Shown: positions 24,754-37,703, numbered from the stretch's first letter. The stretch is 64,000 nt of DNA from Chionoecetes opilio (GCA_016584305.1 JACEEZ010016253.1:988501-1052500), one strand, 5' to 3'. Numbers and translations: made by a program. The notes: generated from the sequence alone by a model not told the origin.

Positions 24754-25368
24754 GCGTGTGCGTGTGCGTGTGCGTGTGCGTGCGTGTGTGCGTGTCCGTG
24801 TGTGTGTGCGTGTCGTCGTGAGTCACACGTGAGTCTTCATCTTTTCCTCTTTCAGGCTGTCTTACTGTCCACCCTCGTGGTCGTCACCCTCGCTCGCCCC
24901 GACAGAGCCCCAGCCTCCTACGGCGCCCCTACGCCTTCCTACCAAGCCCCCGCCCCCGCTTACAAGGCTGCTGCTCCAGAGGTAAGTAGGCATGCCGCCT
25001 TTGTGAACGTGGGGTGCCCACTTACACAAACATCCGTCGCTTTGCATCAGTGTGTCGCTGCCACGCTCGCTACAACCTTCTTTCCCTCGCAGGCGCCGCC
25101 CAAGTACGAGTACAGCTACGACGTGAAGGACGAGTACTCCGGCAACGACTTCGGTGCCCAGGAGGCCCGCGACGGCTACGACACCCAGGGATCCTACTAC
25201 GTGCTGCTGCCCGACGGCCGCCTGCAGCGTGTGGCCTACACCGTGAACGGCGACTCAGGCTTCGTGGCCGAGGTGACCTACGAGGGCGAGGCTCAGTACC
25301 CCCAGGACACCTATAACCCAGCACCAGCGCCCTCCTACAGGCCAGAACCCACGCCAAGCTACCAGTGA
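24283..25368 (+). CDS. Cuticle protein 2, chitin-binding RR type (three exons)
   Basis: Coding exons are 24283-24294, 24856-24981 and 25093-25368, all phase 0 with GT/AG borders, giving 137 residues. MALKAVLLSTLVVVTLA is the signal peptide, ending before RPD. Residues 18-46 are an Ala/Pro/Tyr-rich linker (PSYQAPAPAYKA). Residues about 49-116 hold the Rebers-Riddiford chitin-binding domain with PKYEYSYDV, EARDGYDTQGSYYVLLPDGR, VNGDSGFVAE and YEGEAQYP. The tail PAPAPSYRPEPTPSYQ is longer than in gene 1. It is a secreted structural protein of the exoskeleton and a tandem paralog of gene 1. Intron 1 (561 bp) ends in a (GT)n array only about 40 bp before the splice acceptor; intron 2 is 111 bp. 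All parts look intact. Confidence 0.92.
24668..24815. repeat. (GT)n microsatellite in intron 1 of cuticle gene 2
   Basis: A pure GT run of about 80 bp grades into GTGC variants. It ends about 40 bp before the acceptor at 24855, where the branch point and polypyrimidine tract would lie. Confidence 0.95.
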
Positions 25369-25554
25369 CCGCCCTGCACCGCACACTCTCATGAACCATG
25401 ACTAATGAGCCGACACGACGAATGTCACTTGTACAAATGAAAGTATGTCAGGCATCGCTTACCTCCTTAATCTATGGCAATTACCCATTAATTAAGGGAG
25501 CATAATAGTGGAGAGATAAGGTTAATTGATACTTTGTAAGAAATTTCCATTTCA

Positions 25555-25560
25555 AATAAA
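25555..25560 (+). terminator. Poly(A) signal of cuticle gene 2
   Basis: AATAAA about 190 bp after the stop codon, the first canonical signal downstream. Confidence 0.55.
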
Positions 25561-25730
25561 TTTTCGGAATTTAGAGTAGGCAGAGAAAGGATTATTAAGT
25601 AACAGGGACATTGCACTTTACCATTTTAAACACAAATATATACATGTACAATACACCTAGTGAGTGAGTCTCCTGGCAGGGATTCTGAAAAAAATCTAGA
25701 CTGTATCCTTAAATAATGTTTGTGTTCATT

Positions 25731-25865
25731 CAATCAATCAATCATTGGGGGCATACGCCGGGGGGCGCGTCGCCTCGCCCACCCTACGACGCCACTCCCG
25801 GGGGTCACCACGCGCGAGTTCCCATGCAGGCTCCTTTCCCATACCAAGCAGCTCTCGACAAGGCG
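25731..25865 (-). mobile_element. RTE-like retroposon, 135-bp 3' stub with target duplication
   Basis: On the minus strand this is the last ~130 bp of the RTE-like family (GGGGGCATACGCCGGGG and the tail of ATTG repeats). TGTGTTCATT occurs at 25721-25730 and again at 25866-25875, a perfect 10-bp target duplication. It is extreme 5' truncation, in the downstream flank of cuticle gene 2. Confidence 0.88.
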
Positions 25866-25875
25866 TGTGTTCATT

Positions 25876-26205
25876 GCTCACTGATAATTATAATTAATGT
25901 GTACGTTGCATAAGTGCACTATGGAATAAAATATTTAACAAGTGTTCTTTTTGGTTATCATGACTTCAATGCAAGAAGGTTGCTTTAACTAACTTCATAT
26001 CAAGAATTTCGCCCGTTACTTCACATGGTTTTTGTTTCAGATATTCGCCGAGACAAGATATAATATGTCAGACGGAGTGTTGAACTTGTTACGTGATTAC
26101 GCCAAAATATCCTGATCATTTGCCAAGATCGTGATTCCCAGCATTATCGGGGGTTCTGAGCCTCCCTCGCCTTTTGAAAGCTGAGGATTTCAGTCTCATT
26201 TTAGG

Positions 26206-26240
<35 letters not shown>

Positions 26241-26460
26241 ATTATAGTCTAATATATAATATAGAATATATATAAATGATAGTCGGAGTATATATATAGG
26301 ATAATACATTAGCATAGTAATACATATAGATCTGATATGTTATATATATATATAATATATATATATGTATATAGATATATGTATATATATTATATATATG
26401 TTTTTGTTCTTCAATTTGTGTCTTGCATTAATGATATAGAAAAACTACATCAAATGGACT
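25876..26460. other. AT-rich sequence, no gene recognised
   Basis: Unremarkable sequence followed by degenerate TA repeats at about 26206-26400. Confidence 0.4.
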
Positions 26461-26469
26461 CGGCGGGTG

Positions 26470-26602
26470 TTGGTGTCGACGCGGCAAGACACGACCGTCC
26501 CGCAGCCAAGCCTGAAAGCCATGACCGTCCCGCAGCCAAGCCTGAAAGCCGGGCATCTGTATTTAATAAAGACTTCATGCAGTGCAGCTTTCCGTGCGGT
26601 GA

Positions 26603-26646
<44 letters not shown>

Positions 26647-26720
26647 CTATAGTGCCTGTTGGCAGTGACCTCCGCGGCTCTGATGGTTGGCCCTCGCCCG
26701 TGGTGGCGCAAGCCTAGAAA
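26470..26720 (-). mobile_element. Retroposon tail with 39-bp poly(A) beside a 33-bp duplication
   Basis: A T-run of about 39 bp (26606-26644) is the poly(A) of something inserted on the minus strand whose body is the ~75 bp upstream of it (26645-26720). On the other side, GACCGTCCCGCAGCCAAGCC and its following CTGAAAGCC occur twice in tandem at about 26488-26551. The family is not recognised. Confidence 0.4.
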
Positions 26721-26855
26721 AGAATAAAACAATTGAACAGTAGACGAAGCGAGACTTAGATTATTTGTTCTAATCGACATGCCATAAATCATTGATATAC
26801 ACACACTCAGAGCACTGTCAATACATTGATGATTGCGTCCGTGTGATAACTTTAC

Positions 26856-26959
26856 CAATGGGTCGCGTGATGGTTGTTTGCCCTTCATCCCAAACTCCTG
26901 CCTCTTGCCACACATCACTCGTAGATCGGTGTTCATCTGGATCATTCCAAGAAGCTGAC
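26856..26959 (-). other. Possible internal exon of an unknown gene
   Basis: On the minus strand a good polypyrimidine tract and acceptor (GTTGCTGTTGATTGCAG) precede 104 open bases ending at a donor (GTAAAG). The frame reads SWNDPDEHRSTSDVWQEAG and onward, acidic and protein-like. No neighbouring exon was found and no domain recognised, so chance is a real alternative. Confidence 0.22.
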
Positions 26960-27229
26960 CTGCAATCAACAGCAACAGCACAAGTAAGAACAGTTCAATC
27001 AATATACTTTGCTTCACATATAACAGCCTTTTTAGGTTATTTTTCCACAAACATTGTATTTAATATCCACTTGAGAAGACACATATTTTACTGAGTGCAT
27101 TTATAAACAGCTATACATTAAGTAGCTGAGAGCAGCTCTAAGGTGCTTTGTTCGGTCTAAAATGATATGTAAATATAATAAGAATAGGTCTATATCGAAT
27201 TACTTACCTCACAGGGACGGAGACTCCTA

Positions 27230-28585
27230 TGGATTCCAAGGTTTCGTCGGGCTGAGTTCCAGTTGAAAATTGCGGGGCTGAGCTCCAGTTGAAAATTGCA
27301 GGGCTGATCTCCAGTTGAAAATTGCAGGGCTGATCTCCAGTTGAAAATTGCAGGGCTGATCTCCAGTTGAAAATTGCGGGGCTGATCTCCAGTTGAAAAT
27401 TGCGGGGCTGATCTCCATTTGAAAATTGCAGGGCTGATCTCCAGTTGAAAATTGCGGGGCTGATCTCCATTTGAAAATTGCAGGGCTGATCTCCAGTTGA
27501 AAATTGCGGGGCTGATCTCCAGTTGAAAATTGCAGGGCTGATCTCCAATTGAAAATTGCGGGGCTGATCTCCAGTTGAAAATTGCAGGGCTGATCTCCAG
27601 TTGAAAATTGCGGGGCTGATCTCCAGCTGAAAATTGCAGGGCTGATATCCAGTTGAAAATTGCGGGGCTGATCTCCAGTTGAAAATTGCAGGGGCTGCCT
27701 TCCAGTTGAAAATTGCGGGGCCGAGTTCCAGTTGAAAATTGCGGGGCTGCCTTCCAGTTGAAAATTACGGGGCTGCCTTCCAGTTGAAAATTACGGGGCT
27801 GCCTTCCAGTTGAAAATTACGGGGCTGCCTTCCAGATGAAAATTACGGGGCTGCCTTCCAGTTGAAAATTACGGGGCTGCATTCCAGTTGAAAATTGCGG
27901 GGCCGAGTTCCAGTTGAAAATTGCGGGGGCTGCCTTCCAGTTGAAAATTGCGGGGCCGAGTTCCAGTTGAAAATTGCGGGGCCGAGTTCCAGTTGAAAAT
28001 TGCGGGGCCGAGTTCCAGTTGAAAATTGCGGGGCCGAGTGCCAGTTGAAAATTGCGGGGCCGAGTTCCAGTTGAAAATTGCGGGGCCGAGTTCCAGTTGA
28101 AAATTGCGGGGCTGAGTTCTAGTTGAAAATTGCGGGGCTGAATTCCAGTTGAAAATTGCGGGGCTGAGTTCTAGTTGAAAATTGCGGGGCTGAGTTCCAG
28201 TTGAAAATTGCGGGGCCGAGTTCCAGTTGAAAATTGCGGGGCTGAGTTCTAGTTGAAAATTGCGGGGCCGAGTTCCAGTTGAAAATTGCGGGGCTGAGTT
28301 CCAGTTGAAAATTGCGGGGCTGAGTTCCAGTTGAAAATTGCGGGGCTGAGTTCCAGTTGAAAATTGCGGGGCTGAGTTCCAGTTGAAAATTGCAGGGCTG
28401 AGTTCCAGTTGAAAATTGCGGGGCTGAGTTCCAGTTGAAAATTGCGGGGCCGAGTTCCAGTTGAAAATTGCGGGGCCGAGTTCTAGTTGAAAATTGCGGG
28501 GCTGAGTTCCAGTTGAAAATTGCGGGGCCGAGTTCCAGTTGAAAATTGCGGGGCAGAGTTCTAGTTGAAAATTGCGGGGCTAGCG
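27230..28585. repeat. 26-bp minisatellite, about 52 copies in three variant blocks
   Basis: The unit has the constant part CCAGTTGAAAATTGCGGGGC plus a variable hexamer. The left third uses TGATCT, the middle (about 27680-27890) TGCCTT, and the right half TGAGTT or CGAGTT. The blocks are largely homogeneous, showing local amplification. Period 26 is not a multiple of 3 and no protein is expected. Confidence 0.95.
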
Positions 28586-29024
28586 TATCCCGTATGCATA
28601 GTAACCAACTGTACTCTGGTATTGCACTCCTATTCTTCTGAACAATTTAAATATAATACACAAAAGATAAACATGCAAGAACCCAGGCTATACTTGTGTA
28701 CGGCAGAGCAAAAGAAAGTTTCTGCCACCATACGCGGGTTGCTGCGCGCGTTTTCTTTGAGTCTGCCTTGAAAATCCAGTATAGCCCAGCGGATTAGTGA
28801 TGTAATGGACCCATTTACTCTACTTGAGGTAACGATAGATTGGAAATCTTCAAGACTCATATAGTAGGGCAGTGATGCTGAATTTTCGATGTGAGCAGTA
28901 TTTTTGATGATACAGCCATTTTAAGTGGAGGAAATTTGTGCGCCCCAAAACGACCGGCGCCATGTTGTGACGTCAATAACGCAGAGTTGTCAAGCGGCCG
29001 CAGCGGGCCGCTCCACAGTAACAT

Positions 29025-29695
29025 TAACTTGCATTACCCCTACTACCGCAAGATGGCCAATAATCCTCCTTCAAGTTTTGTGGTAGGTTTTCACTGTGTT
29101 TGTGAATACATCAGTTGTAGTTTATAAGTAAGAAGTGATTAGACAGGGACAAGTGACCCATGACAACAGGCAAGTGATGACTTTAGGCATCGCAACTCCT
29201 TACAAAGAGCTCAAATGAACCTACAATGACATGTAGCCTACAGCTAGACAGATAGACGAACTCATAGAAGAACAGGTAGAATGAGAGCGCCTTCCACCTG
29301 CACACACGCACACACATCATAGACGAATTCATAGAAGAACAGGTAGAATGAGAGCGCCTTCCACCAACACACACACACACACACACACATCATAGACGAA
29401 CTCATAGAAGAACAGGTAGAATGAGAGCGCCTTCCACCAACACGTACACACACATACACATCATAGACGAATTCATAGAAGAACAGGTAGAATGAGAGCG
29501 CCTTACACCAACACACATACATACACATCATAGACAAATTCATAGAACAGGTAGAATGAGAGCGCCTTACACCAACACACATACACACACATCATAGACG
29601 AATTCATAGAAGAACAGGTAGAATGAGAGCGCCTTCCACCAACACACACATACACATCCTTCAAGAGCACACTGCGCCTTCCACGCACACACACA
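29025..29695. repeat. Foldback arm followed by a ~60-bp minisatellite
   Basis: 29025-29290 is a single arm related to the foldback at 4850-5436 (CTTGCATTACCCCTACTACC). From about 29262 its inner end, AGAACAGGTAGAATGAGAGC with CATAGACGAATTCATAGA, is repeated about seven times with intervening CA runs, up to about 29695. A TIR element end has thus seeded a tandem array. Confidence 0.8.
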
Positions 29696-30240
29696 CACAC
29701 AATGCAAGAAGTATTCAGGACTTCAAAGGCAAGCTGGATAATAGTAGATTAGGAGACGGGACAATACGAGCATAGCTCTTTTCCTGTATGTTACAACTAG
29801 GTAAATACAACTAGGTAAATATACACACACACACACATATATATATACATATGTGTGTGTGTGGAAGGCGCAGTGTGCTCTTGATCAGATGTGTGTGTGT
29901 GTGTGTGGGTGGGTGGAAGGCGCTCTCACTCTATACCTGTTTTTCTATGAGTTCGTCAAGCGTACATAATGAATCGCCTAGGGCCCTAGATGAAGGGGAA
30001 ATTCACAATCACTACAGGAACTACCTCGTGTAGGTCTCACGGCCTCTTGTAGCTTCCTTATTTTCTTATGTTATTATGTTCTTTTGGATGCTTCCCGTGC
30101 CCACAGCAGTCACAATAACACAACGCCGCGTGTGTTGTGTATGTGTGTGTGCATGTGTGTGTGTGTAGGCGTTTGTTACTTCATCACTGCATACACAGAC
30201 AAACACCAATCACTAATCTGTAGTACTATATACACACACA
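29696..30240. other. CA/GT-rich low-complexity part of the THAP element copy
   Basis: Short CA and GT runs, two inverted pieces of the neighbouring minisatellite unit (about 29865-29950), and no ORF of note. Confidence 0.5.
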
Positions 30241-30679
30241 GTGTCACACGCACACACACACACACACACACACACGAGTAACATGTGTGTTCCCTCAGGG
30301 GAATCACGCCTATAGTAGACATCCACCACTGTTTACTTTTTTTCTTGTCTTTGGACACAGATATGAACACTCTCTGGTGTTTTAATCGTGGTGTTTTAGC
30401 AGATTGGCACATAACAAACAGTGTGTTCTCTTTGTCCAGCTATATAGGCGAGGAAGCGGGGTAGAGAAGGAAGCGGAAGGGATGTTTCTGCGCTGACTAC
30501 GTCACAACCAATCACAGCGGGTTCCGCGGCCACGTCATATTTTGGCCCAAAAAACTGCATATATCTCATTCATGGTGCATTTTTAAGCAAAATGAATATG
30601 AGTACAGTGATAAGTAGCTTATATTTCATCCAAAGCTTCACAAAATTCCGTGTTTTAGGTGTGAGTAAACGGGTCCATT

Positions 30680-31145
30680 GTGCACTTTTTGCTACAAGCA
30701 CCAAATTTTGCACAATGGTGCCTTTTGATATCCTAAAAAGATATAGCTATGGAGACATTTGAATAAATGGATGTAAACTTGTTTTTTGGCACTTTTTCCA
30801 AAAGGCCATCAATATTTTTTTACGTCTCATATCTCTGTTTCTAAGATAGGTAGAATAACAATCTTGGTGTCTAAACATACATTTTTGAGGTTAAAGAATC
30901 CATTGGAATATAAAAATAATAGGCTGATAATGATAATAATAATATAATTATAATAATGAATGCAATAATGATAATAACAATAAATCCAGTTATAATTATA
31001 TTCATAAAAAATAATGAAAAAAAATTGAAAATGGTAAAATATCATTATCGATAAAAATTATAAGGTTATTGATGAGTAATGATAGCAATAAGAATAGTAG
31101 CATTATAAATGATTATGATAATAACTATAATAATAGTAATACTAA
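30680..31145. other. AT-rich sequence, no gene recognised
   Basis: Dominated by AATAAT and ATAAT-type low-complexity sequence from about 30905 to 31145, the target region of the Helitron-like element that follows. Confidence 0.5.
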
Positions 31146-31164
31146 TCTATAATAATATAAGCGA

Positions 31165-31260
<96 letters not shown>

Positions 31261-31883
31261 GCTCCAGGTGCCGCCCCCTGTGGCGGAATCCCCTCATATG
31301 GCACAGTTTTGGAACCGGCTCGAGCAGGGGAAGGTTTTAAGCCCATTTATGAGATGATCCGATTACTTTTTTGTTTCTTTTTTTTAGCAGCCTATTAGCG
31401 AGAATTGTGAAAAAAAAGTGGGTTGCGAGAATTGAGGAAACCTTGATGTACGGTGATGGGTAATGGGTGAGTGAATGGGTGGGGTGATGGGTAATGGGTG
31501 TGGGGTGATGGGTGAGTGAATGGGTGGGGGGTGATGGGTGATGGGTGAGGGAATAGATGGGGGGTGATGGGTAATGGGTGAGTGAATGGGTGTGTGGTGA
31601 TGGATAATGGGTGAGTGAATGGGTGGGGGGTGGTGGGTAATGGGTGAGTGAATGGGTGGGGGGTGATGGGTAATGGGTGAGTGAATGGGTTGGGGGTGAT
31701 GTGAATAGGTTGGCGTTAATACATACATTTCTACATCCATGATTTCAGGAAAGCTAGAAGGGGCTATCTGGAGAGTCTGTGTTTGGTGGGCCTTCGGCCC
31801 ACCAAACACAGGTGGTGAGCCCACCAATAGCCCTCCGCAGAAGCTAGCCATAAAGCTCGCCCGGAGGGCGGCTTTGCGGCTAG
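31146..31883 (+). mobile_element. Helitron-like non-autonomous element, copy 1
   Basis: It begins TCTATAATAATATAAGCG (preceded by A) and ends GGCGGCTTTGCGGCTAG (followed by T). Eleven bases before the CTAG end is the stem CCGCCC/GGGCGG around GGA. These are the defining Helitron features: 5' TC, 3' CTRR, a GC hairpin close to the 3' end, and insertion between A and T with no duplication. Inside are an expanded (GT)n near the 5' end, a GGTGATGGGTAATGGGT-type minisatellite, and a perfect hairpin TGTGTTTGGTGGGCC/GGCCCACCAAACACA at 31779-31810. No Rep/helicase. Confidence 0.88.
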
Positions 31884-32367
31884 TATCATATAATAATGAT
31901 AATGAGAATAATAATAATCACAATAATGATAATAGTAATGATAATAATAATAATAATAATGGTAATAGTAATAATGGTAATGATAATCATATTCATAGTT
32001 GCCTGCTAGATACTACCCAAAATGATAATGATAATAGTATTCATAATGAAATTTCAATGAACATAATGGTAATAACATTATCAAAAGAATATTATTATTA
32101 TTATAACAATAATGCTAGTAAGAAAATAGTAGCAATGAAATTAATTAATTATAATAACAGTAATGATAGTAATAATAAAATCAATAATAATGATGATAAG
32201 AATCGCAATAATTATAACAACAATGATAATAATTAGAAATGATAATGAGGATATCAATAATAATGAAAATAATAATGATAGTAACAATAATAGTTATGAT
32301 GTAATTATAACAATGATAAAGATTAAACTTTATTTTAGGGGGGTCTACGTAGTACATATGCTGTACC
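31884..32367. other. AAT/GAT-rich low-complexity sequence
   Basis: Continuation of the AT-rich target on the far side of the Helitron-like element. Open frames here are Asn-rich artefacts. Confidence 0.6.
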
Positions 32368-32452
32368 ATAGACCACTGTATACCTGGGCTGCGCACGGAA
32401 TATAGGCCTGTTGCACATGGGCCTGAACTTGCCCTGAAGTCGGAGGGCCGCT

Positions 32453-32554
<102 letters not shown>

Positions 32555-32560
32555 GCATCA

Positions 32561-33300
32561 TATAGACTGGTTTACCAGTATATATGATATACTGTAATCT
32601 TCGTAAATGTTTGTTCTATAATATTATCAAATAAAAAACAGTAAAACACGCTAGACATGCCATTACGAGACTCTGAAGAAATATGCATGAACTTAATATT
32701 CACTTCAACTCTTCGCCATTTAAAACGTTGCCAGTCAACTTTTATCATGAAGGGTATCAATAGAAGCGCAATTTTATTAGCTTTCCATTGATGTATTTCG
32801 TTTTCTGATAAATGAACTACCCCTATGCATAAATTAGCGTTAACTAAATAAATAAAATCATCAATCGGGTAATTTTTCCGATAGATGAGGTTATTTATTT
32901 AGGCAACGCTAATTTATACATGGTACTAATTAATTTATCAGGAAACGAAATATATAAGTAAATAAATAACCTCATCAATCGGGAAAATTACCCGATTGAT
33001 GATTTTATTTATTTATTTAACGCTAATTTATGCATGGTTCTAATTCATTTATCAGATAACGAAATATAGCAATGGAAAGCTAATACAATTGCGCTTCTAT
33101 TGATACCCTTCATGATAAAAGTTGACTCGCAAAGTTTTAAATGGCAAAGAGTTAAGTGAATATTAAGTTCATGCATATTTCTTCATAGTCTCGTAATGGC
33201 ATTTCTTTAGCGTGTTTTACTGTTTTTTATTTGATAATATTATAGAACAAACATTTACGAAGATTACAGTATATCATATATACTGATAAACCAGTTTATA
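32561..33300. repeat. 740-bp foldback palindrome, ~340-bp arms
   Basis: The arm from TATAGACTGGTTTACCAG at 32561 to about 32905 is repeated inverted to 33300 (its mirror is CTGATAAACCAGTTTATA). Mismatches are few and the central loop is about 60 bp. Near the centre are smaller palindromes built on ATCAATCGGGTAATTTT, so the structure is folded at two scales. Short open frames occur but differ between arms. It abuts the 3' tail of the RTE-like copy at 33301 exactly. Confidence 0.88.
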
Positions 33301-34500
33301 TCAATCAATCATTGGGGGCATACGCCGGGGGGCGCGTCGCCTCGCCCACCCTACGACGCCACTCCCGGGGGTCACCACGCGCGAGTTCCCATGCAGGCTC
33401 CTTTCCCATACCAAGCAGCTCTCGACAAGAAACATCAACTTGCCCCAGCCACGAGCCTTGTGGGCGCCCCCTTGGCCTCCTCCACGCCGGATTGTCTCTT
33501 ACAGATACAACCCGATGGGAAGGATCGGTTTCAGGGTAGCGTGCCACATGCCCATATAGCCGAAGTTGGCGCTGACGGACTATGCAGGTAATAGGCCTCG
33601 ATTCAGTCTCACGGTGCAATCGCTGATTTGACACGTAATCATCCCAGCGATACCCCATGATTCTGCGAAGACACTTATTACCAAAGGCATTGAGTCGTCT
33701 CTTCAAGTCACTATTTAGTGTCCATGTCTCACAACCATAGAGTAAGACAGGGATCACAAGCGACTTGAAGATCCGGATCTTTGTCCTCCTGCACAGGTAC
33801 CGACAACGCCAAATACTCCCGCTGAGCGAGTCCATAACACCGTGGGCTATGCCAATCCGTCGTAAGACTTCTTGACGTGACCCGCCGTCATTATGGACTG
33901 CGCTACCAAGGTATGTAAAACTTTCCAAGATCTCAATGTCCTCGCCACACGCATGAACAGACTGTACTGCTTCATCTAGTAAGTCTCCAAATACCTGGAC
34001 CTTGGTCTTGAGCCAGGAGACCTCAAGTTCCAAAGGCTTTGCCTCCTCGTGCAGCGCCTCGACAGCCATCACCAGGACCTCCAGCGACTCAGCAAAGATT
34101 ACTGCATCATCGGCAAAAACAAGATCAGTGATCTTGGTGTTGCCGACGGATGCTCCACAATCACTTTGATCTACAACCTTGTCCAATACCCAGTCCATAC
34201 AAGCGTTGAAAAGTGATGGGGCAAGGACGCACCCTTGCCTCACTCCTGTATTCACAGGAAAGAAGCTGGATACACCTGCCCCACACTTCACAGCACTCTC
34301 TGTCCCAGAACACAGACCAGTTATCAAACCAATAGTCCTTGCAGGAATCCCTCGAAGTCGCAGAAGATCCCAGTGACTCACGATGCACTGAGTCAAACGC
34401 CTTCTTGAGATCAACATAGGCTGCAAGCATCCCCTGTCGAAACTCACGTCGGCGTTCCACCAGGACACGAAGCGCTAGTCTATATGATAGTCCATATACC
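33301..34500 (-). mobile_element. RTE-like non-LTR retroposon, longest copy in the window
   Basis: On the minus strand it encodes RT from ALRVLVERRREFRQGML and YVDLKKAFDSVHRE (one frame, to about 34370) into GVRQGCVLAPSLFNACMDW, VFADDAVIFAESLEVL and the C-terminal tail ending RPPAYAPND. One frameshift near 34370 separates the first block from the rest. The C-terminal ~270 residues differ from the copy at 3646-4481 at only a handful of positions, so both are young. The 3' tail is the ATTG tandem repeat. The endonuclease and ORF1 are missing. Catalytic FADD is kept. Confidence 0.85.
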
Positions 34501-34734
34501 ACTATATCTCTTTGTCGGGCGGGCCTGCAGGCCGCTATGCAGCTTGTAATTTCAAAACATTGTCGCGTGAACAGTCCAGGTATACAGTGGTCTATGGCTG
34601 TACGGTAGGGGTTAAGAATTGCAAAAAAAAGAAATTGGCCGACGCCACAGGAAACTTTATTTTAGTTGGGTCTATGCTGTAGGGGTTAATAATTGTCTGC
34701 GAATGGACAAGTAAAAAAAGACAAGGAAAAAATA

Positions 34735-34880
34735 AATACCGATACCGGTAATACCGGTATTTTGACACCAGTATCGGTATACCGGTATCGTAACTGATAC
34801 CGGTGTGAGGACGTACCGGTATTATCCCCGAAAACCGGTATCGGCAATACCAGTATTTTGTTGATACCGCACAACCCTAC
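34735..34880. repeat. ACCGGTAT-rich hAT-like element end
   Basis: More than ten copies of the palindromic core ACCGGTAT or its variants occur in 145 bp, ending at GATACCGCACAACCCTAC. Clustered short palindromes followed by a terminus that reads CAGGGTTGTGCGGTATC when fully preserved (here GTAGGGTTG) are known from hAT-type elements. Only one end is seen, so the family is inference. Confidence 0.4.
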
Positions 34881-36436
34881 TTGAAGGAAGATAGAAGAGG
34901 GACGTACGGTGTACCCACAAACGAAGATGAGCTCAGTGCGGCGGAGTTTTCATACGGTGTGTCTGTGGCCGGTGAATTGAATTGAATAAGGTTAATTGCT
35001 CAGACTTCAACAGAAGTATGGAGCACAGCTCCTTAATTGCCAACAAGTCATTATCCATATCAAACAACATAATACATCTTACAGATACATAACAGCATAT
35101 TTTCATCTGAACATTTTAAATATTACATCCAGGAAACATACTATCCTATTTAATGTGTTAACATTATTACTCTGCATTAATGTAATACTTTTTTCTCTGC
35201 TTGGTCTAGTCCAGATACTCTGGGATATAGTCATGCCTGAGCTGACTTATTGCCTGATTATTACACTCTAAGACAACATGGTATTCATCCCCTAGTGCTG
35301 CATCATCACATTTATCACAAATTCTTTCCTCTCTGGGCACATTTTGGTATCTTCCTGGTCTTCAATTTAGTTAAATACTCCTCTCTGCCAAATATACACC
35401 TAAAAGATACATAGTTACTACAAACAGACTTTGTCATAAGATTTCTATACCAAAGAGTAATCCATTGATCTTTAAGCCTTTGTTCCACAGTTCTTGCCAA
35501 CCATACTGGGTTAGTCACTTCCTGGTTCAACCACACCCCTGACAAGCCACAGTTATTTAACACTGATCTGATCTCCTTTAGCCAAGGTGATGTGTACCGT
35601 CCAACAGTGTCCAGGTGCAGCAAACACTGATACATAACATAAGAAAACTTTTCCGGTTTTCCGGTGATTAGTCTAATCCAGTAATTTATCATTCTAACTT
35701 TTACATCAATATCTATGGGATATGCCCCAAGTTCCCCATAAACAATATCAGTACATGTATTTCTCTGCACACAAAGCATGTGTTTGAGAAACTTCATATG
35801 TAAAATTTCTACTTCCCTATTTACAGTATGTCCCCACACCTCACAGCCACAAACAGTACGGGTAATACTGTACTTCTAAACAACTCCATTTGAAGATCTA
35901 CAGGAAGATCAAATTTCCTACACTTTCCAATAAGGCTGTACATAGCTCTTGTAGCTGATTCAGTGCATTCCTGTTGACATTTTCTAAATCTCCCATTGCT
36001 TGTCAATAACACTCCAAGGTACTTATATTCTCCTACAGTTTCCACATTTTCACTACCAAATTTAAAGTGATAGCCTTCAGTCTGGGCTCTTCCCCTTCCA
36101 AATACCACTACTTTTGTCTTACTAGTGTTAACTTCCATTTTCCACTGATTACAATAATTTTCCATTGCCTTAAGTGCATTGTTTATCTCCTCCTCACTCT
36201 CCCCCATAATAACAGTGTCATCAGCATACATGAGTACAAGCATCCTCAGATAAAGATCTAGCCAGTCATCATTAAAGTTTAAGTGTGTACAGTTTTCACC
36301 TATTAAGTACTCCTCAAGATCATTTATATACATGGCAAATAGTAAAGGAGAAAGATTTTCCCCTTGCCTCACCCCTTTTTGACTTACAAAAAATTCTGAT
36401 ACTTCTTGATTAACAACAACACATGATTTGATATTA

Positions 36437-37278
<842 letters not shown>

Positions 37279-37703
37279 TTATACATATTCTTAACCAAAG
37301 TATAAACCTTACCAGTAATCCCATTTTTAACAAGTTTGTACCACAACCCATCTCTCCAAACCATGTCAAAAGCCTTTCTATAATCAATAAACAAGCAAAA
37401 CAATTTCTTTTTCTTCCATCTAAACAAATCAATAATACATTTCAACACAAATACATGATCTACAGTAGAATAGCCCTTCCTAAACCCTGTTTGAGTTTCA
37501 TTTATCAAGTTTTTTTCATCACAATATGCAGTAAGTCTATCATTCAATATAGAAGTAAATACTTTACCCATACAACTTAACAAAGTAATTCCCCTATAGT
37601 TATTAGCATCATTTCTATCACCCTTATTTTTGTAAATAGGAACTATGCTGCCAACTAACCATTCCTCAGGCAATGTGCCTGTGTCTAATATCTTATTAAA
37701 TAA

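Larger units (their letters stand above)
28804..30679 (-). mobile_element. THAP-domain DNA transposon, copy 2 (inverted)
   Basis: The left end AATGGACCCATTTACTC followed by TACTTGAGGTAACGAT equals the inverse of the right end of copy 1. The right end (GAGTAAACGGGTCCATT to 30679) equals the inverse of copy 1's left end. The GC-rich segment with GGCGCCATGTTGTGACGTCA at about 28958 matches copy 1 near 5506-5525. The THAP segment is on the minus strand at about 30270-30412. The interior holds one foldback arm (29025-29290), a minisatellite and (CA)n tracts instead of the RTE insertion. Two whole copies with opposite orientation establish the element's limits. Confidence 0.6.

Noticed and set aside
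24655..25368. A single 237-residue frame covering cuticle gene 2 exons 2 and 3
   Set aside because: It reads through a GT microsatellite and two clear introns. The three-exon model with matching phases and a proper signal peptide is far better.
26445..27050. A 201-residue minus-strand frame
   Set aside because: It crosses a 39-bp poly(T) (poly-Lys) and a tandem duplication. Only a possible 104-bp exon within it, in another frame, deserves mention.
27204..27548. Minus-strand frame of repeated MEISPAIFNWRSA
   Set aside because: It is a translation of the 26-bp minisatellite and period 26 cannot keep a frame for long.
28565..29127. Short frames of 65-80 residues near 28.6-29.1 kb
   Set aside because: They lie in the terminal part of the THAP transposon copy, are unconserved in the other copy and have no domain.
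31739..32236. Asn-rich 165-residue frame
   Set aside because: It is a translation of AAT/GAT low-complexity DNA on the flank of a Helitron-like element.
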